Origin: Caballeronia udeis | Lineage (GTDB): Bacteria > Pseudomonadota > Gammaproteobacteria > Burkholderiales > Burkholderiaceae | Length of the DNA stretch: 64,000 nucleotides | Assembly: GCF_001544555.2 (NCBI RefSeq) | Contig: NZ_FCOK02000007.1 | Span: 62,001-126,000 of the forward strand | Reading direction: 5' to 3' | Translations under genes and position numbers: made by a program | Shown: positions 24,919 through 33,055 of the stretch, piece by piece | Position numbering within the stretch: the stretch's first letter is position 1 | Layout of the letters: each line of letters opens with the position of its first letter | Notes under the pieces: model-generated | Seen by the model: the letters and a program-made list of their open reading frames with translations, nothing else | What the model was told of the DNA's origin: nothing | Database searches by the model: none

Positions 24919-25878
24919 TCAGGTCGTTGAAGCCGGAGCGCGCTCAATCACTTCAAGAATTTCGCGCGAATCATGCAGGCGCCGGATGGCCGCGTGCAGT
25001 TCGGCAGCTTGCGGCCAGGTCCGCTTGAGATAGCTGAGCCACATCTTGACGCGTCCGTGCTCATGACGGACTGCGACACGGACTTGCAGTTTTCTCAGGT
25101 AATCGGCGAGTTGAGCGAGCACGGCCGGCCATTCCTCGCAGGAGGGCGTCCGGTCCATCAGTCCGCGGATGCGCAAAGCCAGGAACGGATCCGAGACGGC
25201 GCCGCGCCCGATCATCACGTCCGCACAGCCGCTGACAGCCCGGCACCGCTCCCAGTCGGCCACTGTCCAGACTTCTCCGTTGGCGACGACCGGCACATCC
25301 ACGGCGGCGTCGATGCGCGCAATCCATTCCCAGTGGGCCGGCGGCCGGTAGCCATGGTCACGCGTTCTGGCATGCACGACGAGGGAGGCGGCGCCGCCTT
25401 CGGCCAGCGCCGTGGCACAGTCGATCGCGAGTGAAGTATCAGAAACGCCAAGCCGCATTTTTGCTGTCACGGCGATGCCGGCAGGCACCGCTGCACGAAC
25501 GGACGAAATGATCCGGTTCAGTTGTTCGGGGTGCGCCAAAAGCATCGCGCCGCCGCCGTGCCGATTGACGATTTTGGCGGGACAACCGAAGTTCAGATCG
25601 AGTCCATGCGGCGACAGGCTGGCCGCCTTGGCCGCATTCAGCGCCATCCATTCAGGATCGCTGCCGAGCAACTGGATCACCATTGGAGTGCCGGCGGCTG
25701 TACGGCCTCCGTGAAGGACTTCGGGCGTATCTCTCTCGTAGGCGCTTTGAGGAAGCTCCGAGCCCGTCACCCTGACGAATTCGGACACGCACCCGTCAAA
25801 TCCGCGTGTGCTGGTCAGCACGTCACGCAATACATAGTCCGCGAGCCCTTCCATGGGCGCAAGAAACAGCCGGCTCAT
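24919..25878 (-). CDS. dusC: tRNA-dihydrouridine(16) synthase DusC
   Basis: A 319-residue flavoenzyme reducing a uridine in tRNA to dihydrouridine. FMN-barrel motifs are APMEGLADYVLRDVL at the N-terminus, LNFGCPAKIVNRHGGGAML with the catalytic Cys, AKMRLG, VHARTRDHGY and MIGRGAVSDPFL. The APMEGL start and the overall length suit the DusC branch rather than DusA or DusB. The ATG at 25876-25878 is chosen because the conserved MSRLFLAPMEGL begins there; the longer frame to 25929 is rejected. Confidence 0.9.
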   Translation of the reverse strand: MSRLFLAPMEGLADYVLRDVLTSTRGFDGCVSEFVRVTGSELPQSAYERDTPEVLHGGRTAAGTPMVIQLLGSDPEWMALNAAKAASLSPHGLDLNFGCPAKIVNRHGGGAMLLAHPEQLNRIISSVRAAVPAGIAVTAKMRLGVSDTSLAIDCATALAEGGAASLVVHARTRDHGYRPPAHWEWIARIDAAVDVPVVANGEVWTVADWERCRAVSGCADVMIGRGAVSDPFLALRIRGLMDRTPSCEEWPAVLAQLADYLRKLQVRVAVRHEHGRVKMWLSYLKRTWPQAAELHAAIRRLHDSREILEVIERAPASTT

Positions 25879-26287
25879 GCGAGAACGGCGCCTAGGCTGC
25901 TTGTGCGGATCTTCGCCCGAGCTAAACAAAGCCGACTTTATGAGCGGCGGGCGTGGTCATGTGGGGCATGTTGTGGTCCGGCGATGTGAGTGCCGGGCGG
26001 CGCTTGGACACCGGACAGGCATGAAGCTAACGAGCGCAGCGGCACACATGCTGCCGTTAGCGTCACCGCTCGAAAGCAGGACAAAAGACGCTTGAAAAGG
26101 CGAAGTATTCGCCTTGGGCGCTGCGCTGCAAACGGATATTGTAGCGTGAGCCACGTCTGCTCGAATGCCGCGCGCCCAGGACGGTGTTTTGAAGCCGCTG
26201 CCGGGTCTGTAAGGGTTGCGCTGCGCAAAACCGTGCGCTTGAGCCCTTCTTGCACGCAATTCCCGACTTATGCTCTTCGAGCAGCGC
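25879..26287. other. Non-coding stretch between dusC and higA
   Basis: No gene can be supported in these 409 bp. Overlapping short open frames exist on both strands but have no motif or ribosome-binding site. An imperfect inverted repeat built from GCTAACG and CGTTAGC occurs at about 26026-26066, possibly a hairpin. The dusC promoter should lie in the left part. Confidence 0.5.
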
Positions 26288-26665
26288 TTACTTGCTGGCT
26301 CGGAAAGGTTCTCTGATCAACACCTCGGCTGGAATATGCAAGCCTTCGTGCAAACGCCGAATCATCGCCAGGCTCAATGCCCGTTTGCCGGCCAACACCT
26401 CGTACACGCGATTTGCCTCGCCAATGTACGGCTGCATATCCGCAATCGACAGTTGCTCCTGCTCCATCCGGAACTTGATTGCTTCGATCGGATCGGGACG
26501 CTCCAGCGCAAAATGCTCATCTTCGTAGCGTCCGACGAGAACCCCGAGCAACTCCAGACGATCGCCTTCCGGCGTATTGGCTTCAGGATCAATGTCGACG
26601 AGCGCAGACACTTCCGACAACGCGGCTCGATAATCTTCCTCATTGTGTAGCAGTCGAATATCCAT
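26288..26665 (-). CDS. higA: HigA-type antitoxin / transcriptional regulator
   Basis: A 125-residue COG5499-type antitoxin. The N-terminal part (MDIRLLHNEEDYRAAL) is acidic, the middle carries the LEL-GRYEDEHF segment typical of this family, and a helix-turn-helix follows (EQLSIADMQPYIGEANRVYEVLAGKRALSLAMIRRLH). It should bind HigB toxin and repress the operon. The ATG at 26663-26665 has GGAG 9 nt upstream, and the gene starts 4 nt after the toxin stop. It looks intact even though the partner toxin frame appears broken. Confidence 0.88.
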   Translation of the reverse strand: MDIRLLHNEEDYRAALSEVSALVDIDPEANTPEGDRLELLGVLVGRYEDEHFALERPDPIEAIKFRMEQEQLSIADMQPYIGEANRVYEVLAGKRALSLAMIRRLHEGLHIPAEVLIREPFRASK

Positions 26666-26669
26666 ATCT

Positions 26670-26976
26670 TTACTCCGTTTCCACAGTTTCCGCGTCAACC
26701 TTGTCGTATTCAGCGTGCGTTCCGATGAACTTGATGTAGACCGCGCCGATCCTGTATGCGACCGCTACGATCAATCGGTATTCGTTGCCCTTGAGGTTGA
26801 ACACCACTCGATTACAACCGACGAAGCTCGCAGAAGCATAGCGATTCTTGATGTCCTGCGTGTTCGTCCACTTGGCTTTCGCCACTTCATCGTGCCACGC
26901 CAGGGCTTGCTGTTTTGCCGCGGGATGCTTCTGACAGAACGTCAGGATGGTTCGTCTGGCGAGAATTTGCTTGCAT
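26670..26976 (-). pseudogene. higB: HigB-type mRNA interferase toxin, apparently frameshifted at its second codon
   Basis: HigB toxins are ribosome-dependent ribonucleases of about 95-100 residues. The frame from 26966 to 26670 encodes a nearly full HigB: ILARRTILTFCQKHP, HDEVAKAKW, SASFVGCNRVVFNLKGNEYRL and FIGTHAEYDKVDAETVE. No ATG opens it. The expected start (ATG 26974-26976, then CAA) is followed by an extra GCAA, a tandem duplication, and its frame stops after 29 codons. Dropping one GCAA restores an intact toxin start, MQILARR. A GTG at 26883-26885 would allow a 71-residue form lacking the first helices. So the gene is probably inactive, or switchable by gain or loss of the repeat. Confidence 0.75.
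26967..26974 (-). repeat. Tandem (GCAA)2 at the start of higB
   Basis: TTGC occurs twice in succession on the plus strand, GCAAGCAA in the sense of the toxin. The unit is 4 bp, so loss or gain of one copy changes the toxin frame. It overlaps the left end of the 49-bp palindrome. Confidence 0.75.
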
Positions 26977-27017
26977 CTTTACGTAGTCCCAATTTGGGAC
27001 TACGTAAAGATGCAAGC
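26969..27017. repeat. 49-bp perfect palindrome between higB and the HTH gene
   Basis: Arms of 24 bp (26969-26992 and 26994-27017) are exactly complementary around one central base at 26993. Each arm reads outward through GGGACTACGTAAAG into ATGCAAGC. On the minus strand this carries the expected higB start; on the plus strand it produces a matching ATG whose frame stops after 26 codons. It could be an operator formed by inverted duplication of the higB promoter, a cruciform-prone element, or a remnant of a small mobile element. Confidence 0.9.
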
Positions 27018-27062
27018 GACCGCTACGTTACGTCAGACGCGAAGGCGTCCAGCCAACAGTAA

Positions 27063-27371
27063 ATGCGTTGCTGCATGCACAAAGTGATGGATAAGGAAAT
27101 GGAGCAATTCCAAGCGGACTTGTTGAAGTCTGTCCGCGATATGAAAGCGGGACGTGCTGGACCCACCACCAAAGTTGCAGCTACAACAGCGTCAATAGCC
27201 CGCGCGAAGGTGGGGCTTTCGCAGAGCGCATTCGCCGCTCTGCTTGGTGTATCGACGCGAACACTGCAAGACTGGGAGCAAGGTCGACGGGAACCTACTG
27301 GGGCCGCACAGACGCTGCTGCGTGTCGCGGCTCTTCATCCGGACGCATTGCGAGACCTTCAAACGATGTGA
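27063..27371 (+). CDS. HTH antitoxin-like regulator (HigA2/NadS type) without a visible toxin
   Basis: Up to 102 residues. The C-terminal half is a helix-turn-helix (ARAKVGLSQSAFAALLGVSTRTLQDWEQGRREPTGAAQTLL), matching the COG2944-type regulators that usually pair with a RelE/HigB2-like toxin encoded just upstream. Here the upstream DNA is only the palindrome and the oppositely oriented higB, so no partner is present. Four in-frame ATGs are possible (27063, 27075, 27087, 27099). The one at 27087 (MDKEMEQFQADLL) fits family N-termini best; ribosome-binding sites do not decide between them. It may be an orphan repressor, an antidote left behind by gene loss, or a regulator of higBA. Confidence 0.75.
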   Translation: MRCCMHKVMDKEMEQFQADLLKSVRDMKAGRAGPTTKVAATTASIARAKVGLSQSAFAALLGVSTRTLQDWEQGRREPTGAAQTLLRVAALHPDALRDLQTM

Positions 27372-27552
27372 TGCGGAACGACGGAGCCAAGCCGTTTAAA
27401 GCCAAGGCGCCGGCATATCAGCGTTCGTTCGTCTATCCGAACGAAACAAAACTGCCCTTCCGCCCGCTCGAATGCAGCGGCCCAACCCCGACCCGCGCGG
27501 CTTTCCAGGCCGTCGCAAGTCCGCCTCAAGCCAAACGCCGCGCCAGCCCCGC

Positions 27553-28173
27553 TTACTTCTTCTCCGGCGTGCTGGCCGGCGGAGTCGTGGCCGTAGTAGC
27601 CGTAGTAGCCGGCGTTGCGCCCGTGACCGGCGTCGGGAACGGGAACGTGTTGAACATCGACTTCGCCTGGGTCTGCATCTGCTCCTGCATCTGCACGAAC
27701 ATGTTCTTCGATTGCTCGATATAGCTCGTCATCATCCCCTGCATCATGGGCGCCTGCATGTTCATGAACTGCGACCACACTTCAGGATTGAGCGGCACCG
27801 CATTACCGTCGATCAGCCCCTTCGACTGGTCGGTGAGCTTGTGCTGGATATCGATGAACGCCTGGATATTCTTCTCCAGGTACGTACCCATCATGCCCTG
27901 CATTGCGTTGCCGTAGAAGCGGATGATCTGCGAGAGCATGGTCGATGAAAACATCGGCAAGCCGCCGCTTTCTTCTTCCAGAATGATCTGCAGCAGGATG
28001 CTGCGCGTCAGGTCCTCGGCGGACTTGGCGTCCATCACCTTGAACTCTTCCTGGTCGAGCACGAGCTGTTTGACGTCGGAAAGCGTGATATAGGTGCTGG
28101 TTTCAGTGTCGTAGAGCCGGCGATTCGGATATTTTTTTATGAGTCGTTCGGCGGATTTCTTTGTAGTGGTCAT
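27553..28173 (-). CDS. phaR: Polyhydroxyalkanoate synthesis repressor PhaR
   Basis: A 206-residue DNA- and granule-binding regulator of PHB metabolism. The conserved DNA-binding N-terminus is IKKYPNRRLYDTETSTYITLSDVKQLV, followed by the PHB accumulation regulatory domain with LLQIILEEE and FYGNAMQGMMGTYLEKNIQAF. Methionine-rich amphipathic stretches (NMQAPMMQGMMTSYIEQSKNMFVQMQEQMQ) could bind granules; the tail is Ala/Thr/Pro-rich. PhaR in related bacteria represses phasin genes and itself until granules titrate it. The start has AAAGG. It is the last gene of phaC-phaA-phaB-phaR. Confidence 0.95.
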   Translation of the reverse strand: MTTTKKSAERLIKKYPNRRLYDTETSTYITLSDVKQLVLDQEEFKVMDAKSAEDLTRSILLQIILEEESGGLPMFSSTMLSQIIRFYGNAMQGMMGTYLEKNIQAFIDIQHKLTDQSKGLIDGNAVPLNPEVWSQFMNMQAPMMQGMMTSYIEQSKNMFVQMQEQMQTQAKSMFNTFPFPTPVTGATPATTATTATTPPASTPEKK

Positions 28174-28347
28174 GTAACGCCTTTAAACGCAAAACTCAAA
28201 CTGTGCCGACGGACTCCGCGTGATTGAAAGCGACGCAAGCCGCCGGTTCGTAGTCGGTGCCGGCGAACCGGCATCCAGTTCCAACGTCCCGCTCCGACGC
28301 GAGACGCGCGGCGCGCACAGCCTGATGGCGCGCCGCTTGAAGCCCCC

Positions 28348-29088
28348 TCACCCCATGTGCAGGCCGCCATTCAGCGAGAAATCGGCACCCGTCGAAAAGC
28401 CCGATTCCTCCGATGCCAGCCACGCCACGATCGAGCCGATCTCCTCCGGCCGTCCAAGCCGGCGAACCGGAATGGTCGCGACGATCTTCTCGAGCACGTC
28501 CGGGCGGATCGATTTCACCATATCTGTCCCGATGTACCCCGGCGAGATGGTATTGACGGTCACGCCCTTGGTCGCCACTTCCTGCGCCAGCGCCATCGTG
28601 AAGCCGTGAATGCCGGCCTTCGCGGTGGAATAGTTGGTCTGGCCGAACTGCCCTTTCTGACCATTCACCGATGAAATGTTGATGACGCGTCCAAAACCAC
28701 GCTCGACCATCCCGTCGATCACCTGCTTCGTCACGTTGAAGAGACTCGTCAGGTTGGTATCGATAACCGCGGTCCAGTCTTCATGCGTCATCTTCCGAAA
28801 CACGACGTCGCGCGTGATGCCCGCGTTGTTCACCAGGATGTCGACTTCACCGACTTCAGCCTTGACCTTGTCGAAGGCATTCTTGGTCGACTCCCAGTCG
28901 CCCACATTGCCTTCGGACGCGATGAAGTCATAACCCAGCGCCTTTTGCTCCTCGAGCCATTTAACCCGGCGCGGCGAATTCGGTCCACAGCCCGCGACGA
29001 CCGTGTAGCCGTCCTTATGCAGCCGCTGGCAGATACTGGTACCAATGCCGCCCATGCCGCCCGTCACATACGCTACTCGTTTCGTCAT
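28348..29088 (-). CDS. phaB: Acetoacetyl-CoA reductase PhaB
   Basis: A 246-residue short-chain dehydrogenase reducing acetoacetyl-CoA to (R)-3-hydroxybutyryl-CoA with NADPH. The cofactor motif is TGGMGGIGTSI, the structural NNAG is present (VNNAGITRD), and the catalytic Ser, Tyr and Lys lie in INISSVNGQKGQFGQTNYSTAKAG. The C-terminal GGLHMG matches PhaB enzymes. A GGAG site precedes the start. It is 91 bp downstream of phaA. Confidence 0.96.
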   Translation of the reverse strand: MTKRVAYVTGGMGGIGTSICQRLHKDGYTVVAGCGPNSPRRVKWLEEQKALGYDFIASEGNVGDWESTKNAFDKVKAEVGEVDILVNNAGITRDVVFRKMTHEDWTAVIDTNLTSLFNVTKQVIDGMVERGFGRVINISSVNGQKGQFGQTNYSTAKAGIHGFTMALAQEVATKGVTVNTISPGYIGTDMVKSIRPDVLEKIVATIPVRRLGRPEEIGSIVAWLASEESGFSTGADFSLNGGLHMG

Positions 29089-29179
29089 TACTCGCTCCGT
29101 TTATCGTTATGCGCGCCTGCAGCCGGGCATGCTGCCACCACCCGTACCGCGGCGCGCGGTGCTCTCGCACACTGTCTCC

Positions 29180-30361
29180 CTACGGCCGCTCTACCGCGAG
29201 CGCCACGCCCATACCGCCGCCGATACACAGCGACGCCAGTCCTTTCTTCGCATCGCGTTTCTGCATTTCATGCAGCAGCGTGACGAGAATCCGGCAGCCG
29301 GACGCACCGATCGGATGACCGATCGCGATCGCCCCGCCGTTCACGTTGACCTTCGACGTGTCCCAGCCCATCTGCTGATGCACGGCCAGCGCCTGGGCTG
29401 CAAATGCTTCGTTGATTTCCATCAGGTCGAGATCCGACGCGGACCAGCCCGCGCGTTCCAGGCAGCGCTTCGATGCCGGCACCGGCCCCATGCCCATCAC
29501 CTTCGGATCGACGCCCGCGTTCGCGTACGCCTTGATGCGAGCGATCGGCGTAAGGCCAAGCGCATCGGCTTTTTTCGCCGACATCACGATCACGCCCGCC
29601 GCACCGTCGTTAAGACCGGAAGCGTTTGCCGCGGTCACGGTGCCTTCCTTCGAAAACGCCGGCTTCAGGCCGGACAGCGACTCGGCTGTTACGCCATGAC
29701 GCACGAATTCGTCGGTGGCAAAACGCAGCGGCTCGCCTTTGCGCTGGGGAATCTCGACGGGCACGATTTCGTCGTTGAAACGACCCGACTTCTGCGCCGC
29801 TTCCGCCTTGTTTTGCGACAGCGCGGCGAACTCGTCCTGCGCTGCGCGCGTAATGCCGTATTCCTTCGCGACGTTTTCCGCCGTGATGCCCATGTGGATC
29901 GAGTTGAACGCGTCCCACAAGCCGTCAACGATCATCGAATCGATCAGCTTCGCGTCGCCCATGCGGAAACCGTCGCGCGAGCCCGGCAGCACATGCGGCG
30001 CCGCGCTCATGTTTTCCTGGCCGCCCGCGATCACAATGTCGGCGTCGCCCGCAATAATCGCGTTGGCCGCCAGCATCACGGCCTTCAGGCCCGATCCGCA
30101 CACCTTGTTGATGGTCATGCCCGGCACCGAGCTGGGCAAACCAGCCTTGATCAGCGACTGACGTGCCGGATTCTGGCCGGAGCCCGCCGTGAGAACCTGG
30201 CCGAGGATCACTTCGCTGATCTGCTCGGGCTTGAGGTTCGCACGCTCGAGTAACGCGCGAATCACGATGGCGCCCAGATCGGGCGCGGCGATCTTCGCCA
30301 GCGACCCGCCGAATTTGCCGACGGCCGTCCGTGCGGCCGATACGATCACTACGTCTGTCAT
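29180..30361 (-). CDS. phaA: Acetyl-CoA acetyltransferase PhaA
   Basis: A 393-residue biosynthetic thiolase condensing two acetyl-CoA to acetoacetyl-CoA, the first step of PHB synthesis. The nucleophile is C88 in [14 protein letters not shown]; the histidine is in [13 protein letters not shown] and the second Cys in [15 protein letters not shown]. The ATG at 30359-30361 ([15 protein letters not shown]) has an AAAGGAAA site; the longer frame to 30493 is rejected. It stands 326 bp after phaC and before phaB. Confidence 0.96.
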   Translation of the reverse strand: MTDVVIVSAARTAVGKFGGSLAKIAAPDLGAIVIRALLERANLKPEQISEVILGQVLTAGSGQNPARQSLIKAGLPSSVPGMTINKVCGSGLKAVMLAANAIIAGDADIVIAGGQENMSAAPHVLPGSRDGFRMGDAKLIDSMIVDGLWDAFNSIHMGITAENVAKEYGITRAAQDEFAALSQNKAEAAQKSGRFNDEIVPVEIPQRKGEPLRFATDEFVRHGVTAESLSGLKPAFSKEGTVTAANASGLNDGAAGVIVMSAKKADALGLTPIARIKAYANAGVDPKVMGMGPVPASKRCLERAGWSASDLDLMEINEAFAAQALAVHQQMGWDTSKVNVNGGAIAIGHPIGASGCRILVTLLHEMQKRDAKKGLASLCIGGGMGVALAVERP

Positions 30362-30687
30362 TTCAGTTTCCTTTGAGAATCGAAAGTGGTAGCCCGGGTT
30401 CAGCCGGCTGATTGCCTGACCGGCTGGATGCGTGTTCGCGCTCGCCCCTTGTCCGCCTGCGCCGTCTTCAACCGGTGCAGCCGACGCTCTCAACAGCGCT
30501 GGCGTTACGTTGCTTCAGCTTTCTTCGGGTTTCTGCAACTGCAATAAAACGATAAGTAAGCAATACGTCGGATACTGTTGCCCCGTCGCGCCCGAAATGC
30601 AATCGGGTCAATCCGCATGACCTGCACTGTTACCCGTCAAACTTGCACTCAAACTGCCGTTCAACCTGTGCACGTCACGCAAAAATT
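30362..30687. other. Spacer between phaC and phaA
   Basis: No gene is seen in these 326 bp; the only open frame of any size (30432-30620, plus) has no motif. There is no convincing terminator, so phaA may be cotranscribed with phaC or start from its own promoter here. The stretch from about 30540 to 30680 is comparatively AT-rich. Confidence 0.5.
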
Positions 30688-32676
30688 TCACTGGTCCCGC
30701 TGCAGGACATAACGTCCCGGCGCCGGCTCGATCACGGGGTAATCATCCGACCCCAGGTTCGCCTTCGGCTTTACCTTCTTGCCGCCGTAACCATCGAGCC
30801 ATTGTGTCCACGTAGGCCACCAGCTTCCCGGATGCTCGGTCGCGCCTTCAAACCATGTATCGGGATCTTCAGGCAGGGCTTTATCGGCGTTATCGAGAAG
30901 CCAGAAATTGCGCTTGTTCTTCGACGGTGGATTGATCACGCCCGCAATATGTCCCGATGCCCCAAGCACGAACGTCTGCGGCCCGGTCAGCAAAGGCGCG
31001 GATGCATACGCCGCCGTCCACGGCACGATGTGATCCTCGCGCGATCCATACAAAAACGTCGGCACGTCGATCAGCGATAAATCCACCTTTTCGCCGCACG
31101 TCGTCACGTCGCCCGGATTACGCAGGCGATTTTCCAGATACGTGTTGCGCAAATACCAGACGAACATCGGTCCCGGCAGATTGGTGGAATCGCTGTTCCA
31201 GTAAAGCAGGTCGAACGCCTGCGGCGTGCGGCCCTTCAGGTAGTTGTCCACCACGTAGTTCCACACCAGGTCGTTCGGGCGCAGATACGAAAACGTATTG
31301 GCGAACTCCACGCCGCGCATCAGCGCAGGCGCTTTGCCGTCCTTGCCGCCGATGGTCTGCTCGCGCATCTGCACATGCTGCTCATCGATAAATACATCGA
31401 GCACGCCCGTGTCCGAGAAGTCGAGCATGGCGGTCAGCAACGTCATGGAGGCCGCCGGATGTTCGCCACGCGCGGCCAGCACGGCAAGCGCGGTCGCAAG
31501 CAGCGTGCCGCCGATGCAAAAACCGAGCGTGTTGATCTGCTCGCGGCCGCCGATCTGCTTGACTACGTCGATAGAGGTAAGCACCCCTTCATCGATGTAA
31601 TCATCCCAGGTCTTGTGCGCAATCGATGCATCCGCATTACGCCACGAGATCATGAAAACCTGATGGCCGGCGTCGAGAGCATGCGCGACCAGCGAGCCTT
31701 CCGGTTGCAGGTCGAGGATATAGAACTTGTTGATGCACGGCGGCACGATCAACAGCGGCCGCTCTCTCACGGTCGCGGTGCGCGGCGTGTACTGGATCAG
31801 TTGCAGCAGGTCGTTCTCGAACACGACCGAGCCTTGCGTGGTCGCAATGTTCTTGCCGACCACAAAGCCCGATTCATCGCTTTGCTGGATCTTGCCGCGC
31901 TGCATGTCAGCGAGCAGATTCATCATGCCCTTTTGCAAGCTTTCGCCGCGGCTTTCGATCAGCGCCTTCTGCGCATCCGGATTCAACGCGATGTAATTGC
32001 TCGGCGATGCCGCGGCCGCCCACTGTTGCACCGCGAATCTGATCCGCTCGCGGGTCTTGTGATCGCCTTCAACGGCTTCAGCGAGCTCCTGCAAATAACG
32101 CGCGTTCAGGACATACCAGGCAGCGGCGAACGCAAAACCGGGCGCGGACTGCCACGCAGCACCGCTGAATCGACGGTCTTTCAACGTCGCCAGGTCAATG
32201 CTTTGCGCACTTGCCTGCTTGATGAGTTCCATGGCCTCGCGCGAGAAACTGGACTGCAGTTCCTGCAGGCGCTCCGGCGCGATTGCCGCGGTTGGAATCT
32301 TCGGCATGGCGGGCATGGCGAACGGCAATGGGCCGCTACCTATGCCGCCCAACCCGCCGCTGCCGGCATGACTACCCGGGAACCCGGGAAAACCGGGGAA
32401 ACCAGCAAGCGCGGCAAACGGATTAGCCGATGCTGATCCGGGCGATTCCGTCTGTCCCGGATTCGCCTGGGCGGCAAGCTTTTGCCACTGAGCAGGGTCG
32501 GCTACCGCACGCCAGGTGTTGAGCCATTGCTCGAACATCTTTTGAACTGCCGCGGGGTCTGTGGCGGGCATGCCGAAGGGTATACCGGACGCGCCGGACA
32601 CGGCAGGCGCAGCCTGCGCAGCGGACGGACTTGTTGAACCCGGTGACGATGATGATGAAGATCTGGAAGCAGCCAT
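30688..32676 (-). CDS. phaC: Class I poly(R)-hydroxyalkanoate synthase PhaC
   Basis: A 662-residue polymerase that joins (R)-3-hydroxyacyl-CoA into PHA on the granule surface. The lipase-like box is GFCIGG with nucleophile C387; the aspartate lies in GSREDHIVPW and the histidine in GASGHIAGVINPP. FYILDLQPEGSLVAHAL and DVVKQIGGREQINTLGFCIGG are class I hallmarks. The N-terminus is unusually long and low-complexity: a Ser-rich start, then a (GFP)3-Gly-rich stretch near residues 90-112. The start at 32674-32676 lacks a clear Shine-Dalgarno, so a later start is possible. It is the first gene of phaCABR. Confidence 0.95.
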   Translation of the reverse strand: MAASRSSSSSSPGSTSPSAAQAAPAVSGASGIPFGMPATDPAAVQKMFEQWLNTWRAVADPAQWQKLAAQANPGQTESPGSASANPFAALAGFPGFPGFPGSHAGSGGLGGIGSGPLPFAMPAMPKIPTAAIAPERLQELQSSFSREAMELIKQASAQSIDLATLKDRRFSGAAWQSAPGFAFAAAWYVLNARYLQELAEAVEGDHKTRERIRFAVQQWAAAASPSNYIALNPDAQKALIESRGESLQKGMMNLLADMQRGKIQQSDESGFVVGKNIATTQGSVVFENDLLQLIQYTPRTATVRERPLLIVPPCINKFYILDLQPEGSLVAHALDAGHQVFMISWRNADASIAHKTWDDYIDEGVLTSIDVVKQIGGREQINTLGFCIGGTLLATALAVLAARGEHPAASMTLLTAMLDFSDTGVLDVFIDEQHVQMREQTIGGKDGKAPALMRGVEFANTFSYLRPNDLVWNYVVDNYLKGRTPQAFDLLYWNSDSTNLPGPMFVWYLRNTYLENRLRNPGDVTTCGEKVDLSLIDVPTFLYGSREDHIVPWTAAYASAPLLTGPQTFVLGASGHIAGVINPPSKNKRNFWLLDNADKALPEDPDTWFEGATEHPGSWWPTWTQWLDGYGGKKVKPKANLGSDDYPVIEPAPGRYVLQRDQ

Positions 32677-33055
32677 ATCCGCGTTTGACCTAAGCGTCCC
32701 GAGAGACTGAGTTGCTGATGCAGGCGTGACGTGGAGCCGCGTCGTCGTGATCGTCGCGCCGGGCTGCTAAACGCCCGACCGCAGTGATGTGACCTTGCTA
32801 CGCCGTTCGCTTTTGTGAAACATTCTTGCTCCACGGTGCAAGGCGTGTCAATGCGTCGCCTTGATTTTGACGCAGTGCGATATTTTTTTCATCATCGTTT
32901 TCCCGATGTGACGCGCTGATGAATGTCAAGAATTGTTGCGCAACATAAAGCGCGGCCGTCACTCGGCCGTCGTGTTTTCTTGGCGTAACGGAGCGTGCAC
33001 TACGGTATCGGCGAAGATCAGGTCAGCAGTGGACTTGAGCAGGATCGGCGCGGGT
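32677..33055. other. Non-coding stretch between phaC and pgeF
   Basis: These 379 bp hold the phaC promoter and no supportable gene. It is locally AT-rich (32876-32945). The 12-bp palindrome TGTTGCGCAACA at 32934-32945 and a CGGCCG-TCACT-CGGCCG hairpin near 32952-32970 are visible; the latter could slow transcription from pgeF but has no U-tract. Confidence 0.55.
32822..32851 (-). promoter_or_regulatory. phaC: Candidate sigma-70 promoter of phaC
   Basis: On the minus strand a perfect -35 box TTGACA (32846-32851) is followed after 18 bp by AAGAAT (32822-32827), four matches of six to TATAAT. It would start transcription about 140 nt before the phaC start codon. Assigned by pattern only. Confidence 0.4.

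Noticed and set aside
25938-26316. Overlapping short open frames between dusC and higA
   Set aside because: Frames on both strands cover the same DNA with no motif; none stands out as coding.
26643-27062. Plus-strand frame upstream of the orphan HTH gene as its toxin
   Set aside because: It is antisense to higB and has no RelE/HigB-like features.
32952-32970. CGGCCG hairpin downstream of pgeF as a terminator
   Set aside because: The arms are themselves palindromic and there is no U-tract, so termination cannot be supported.
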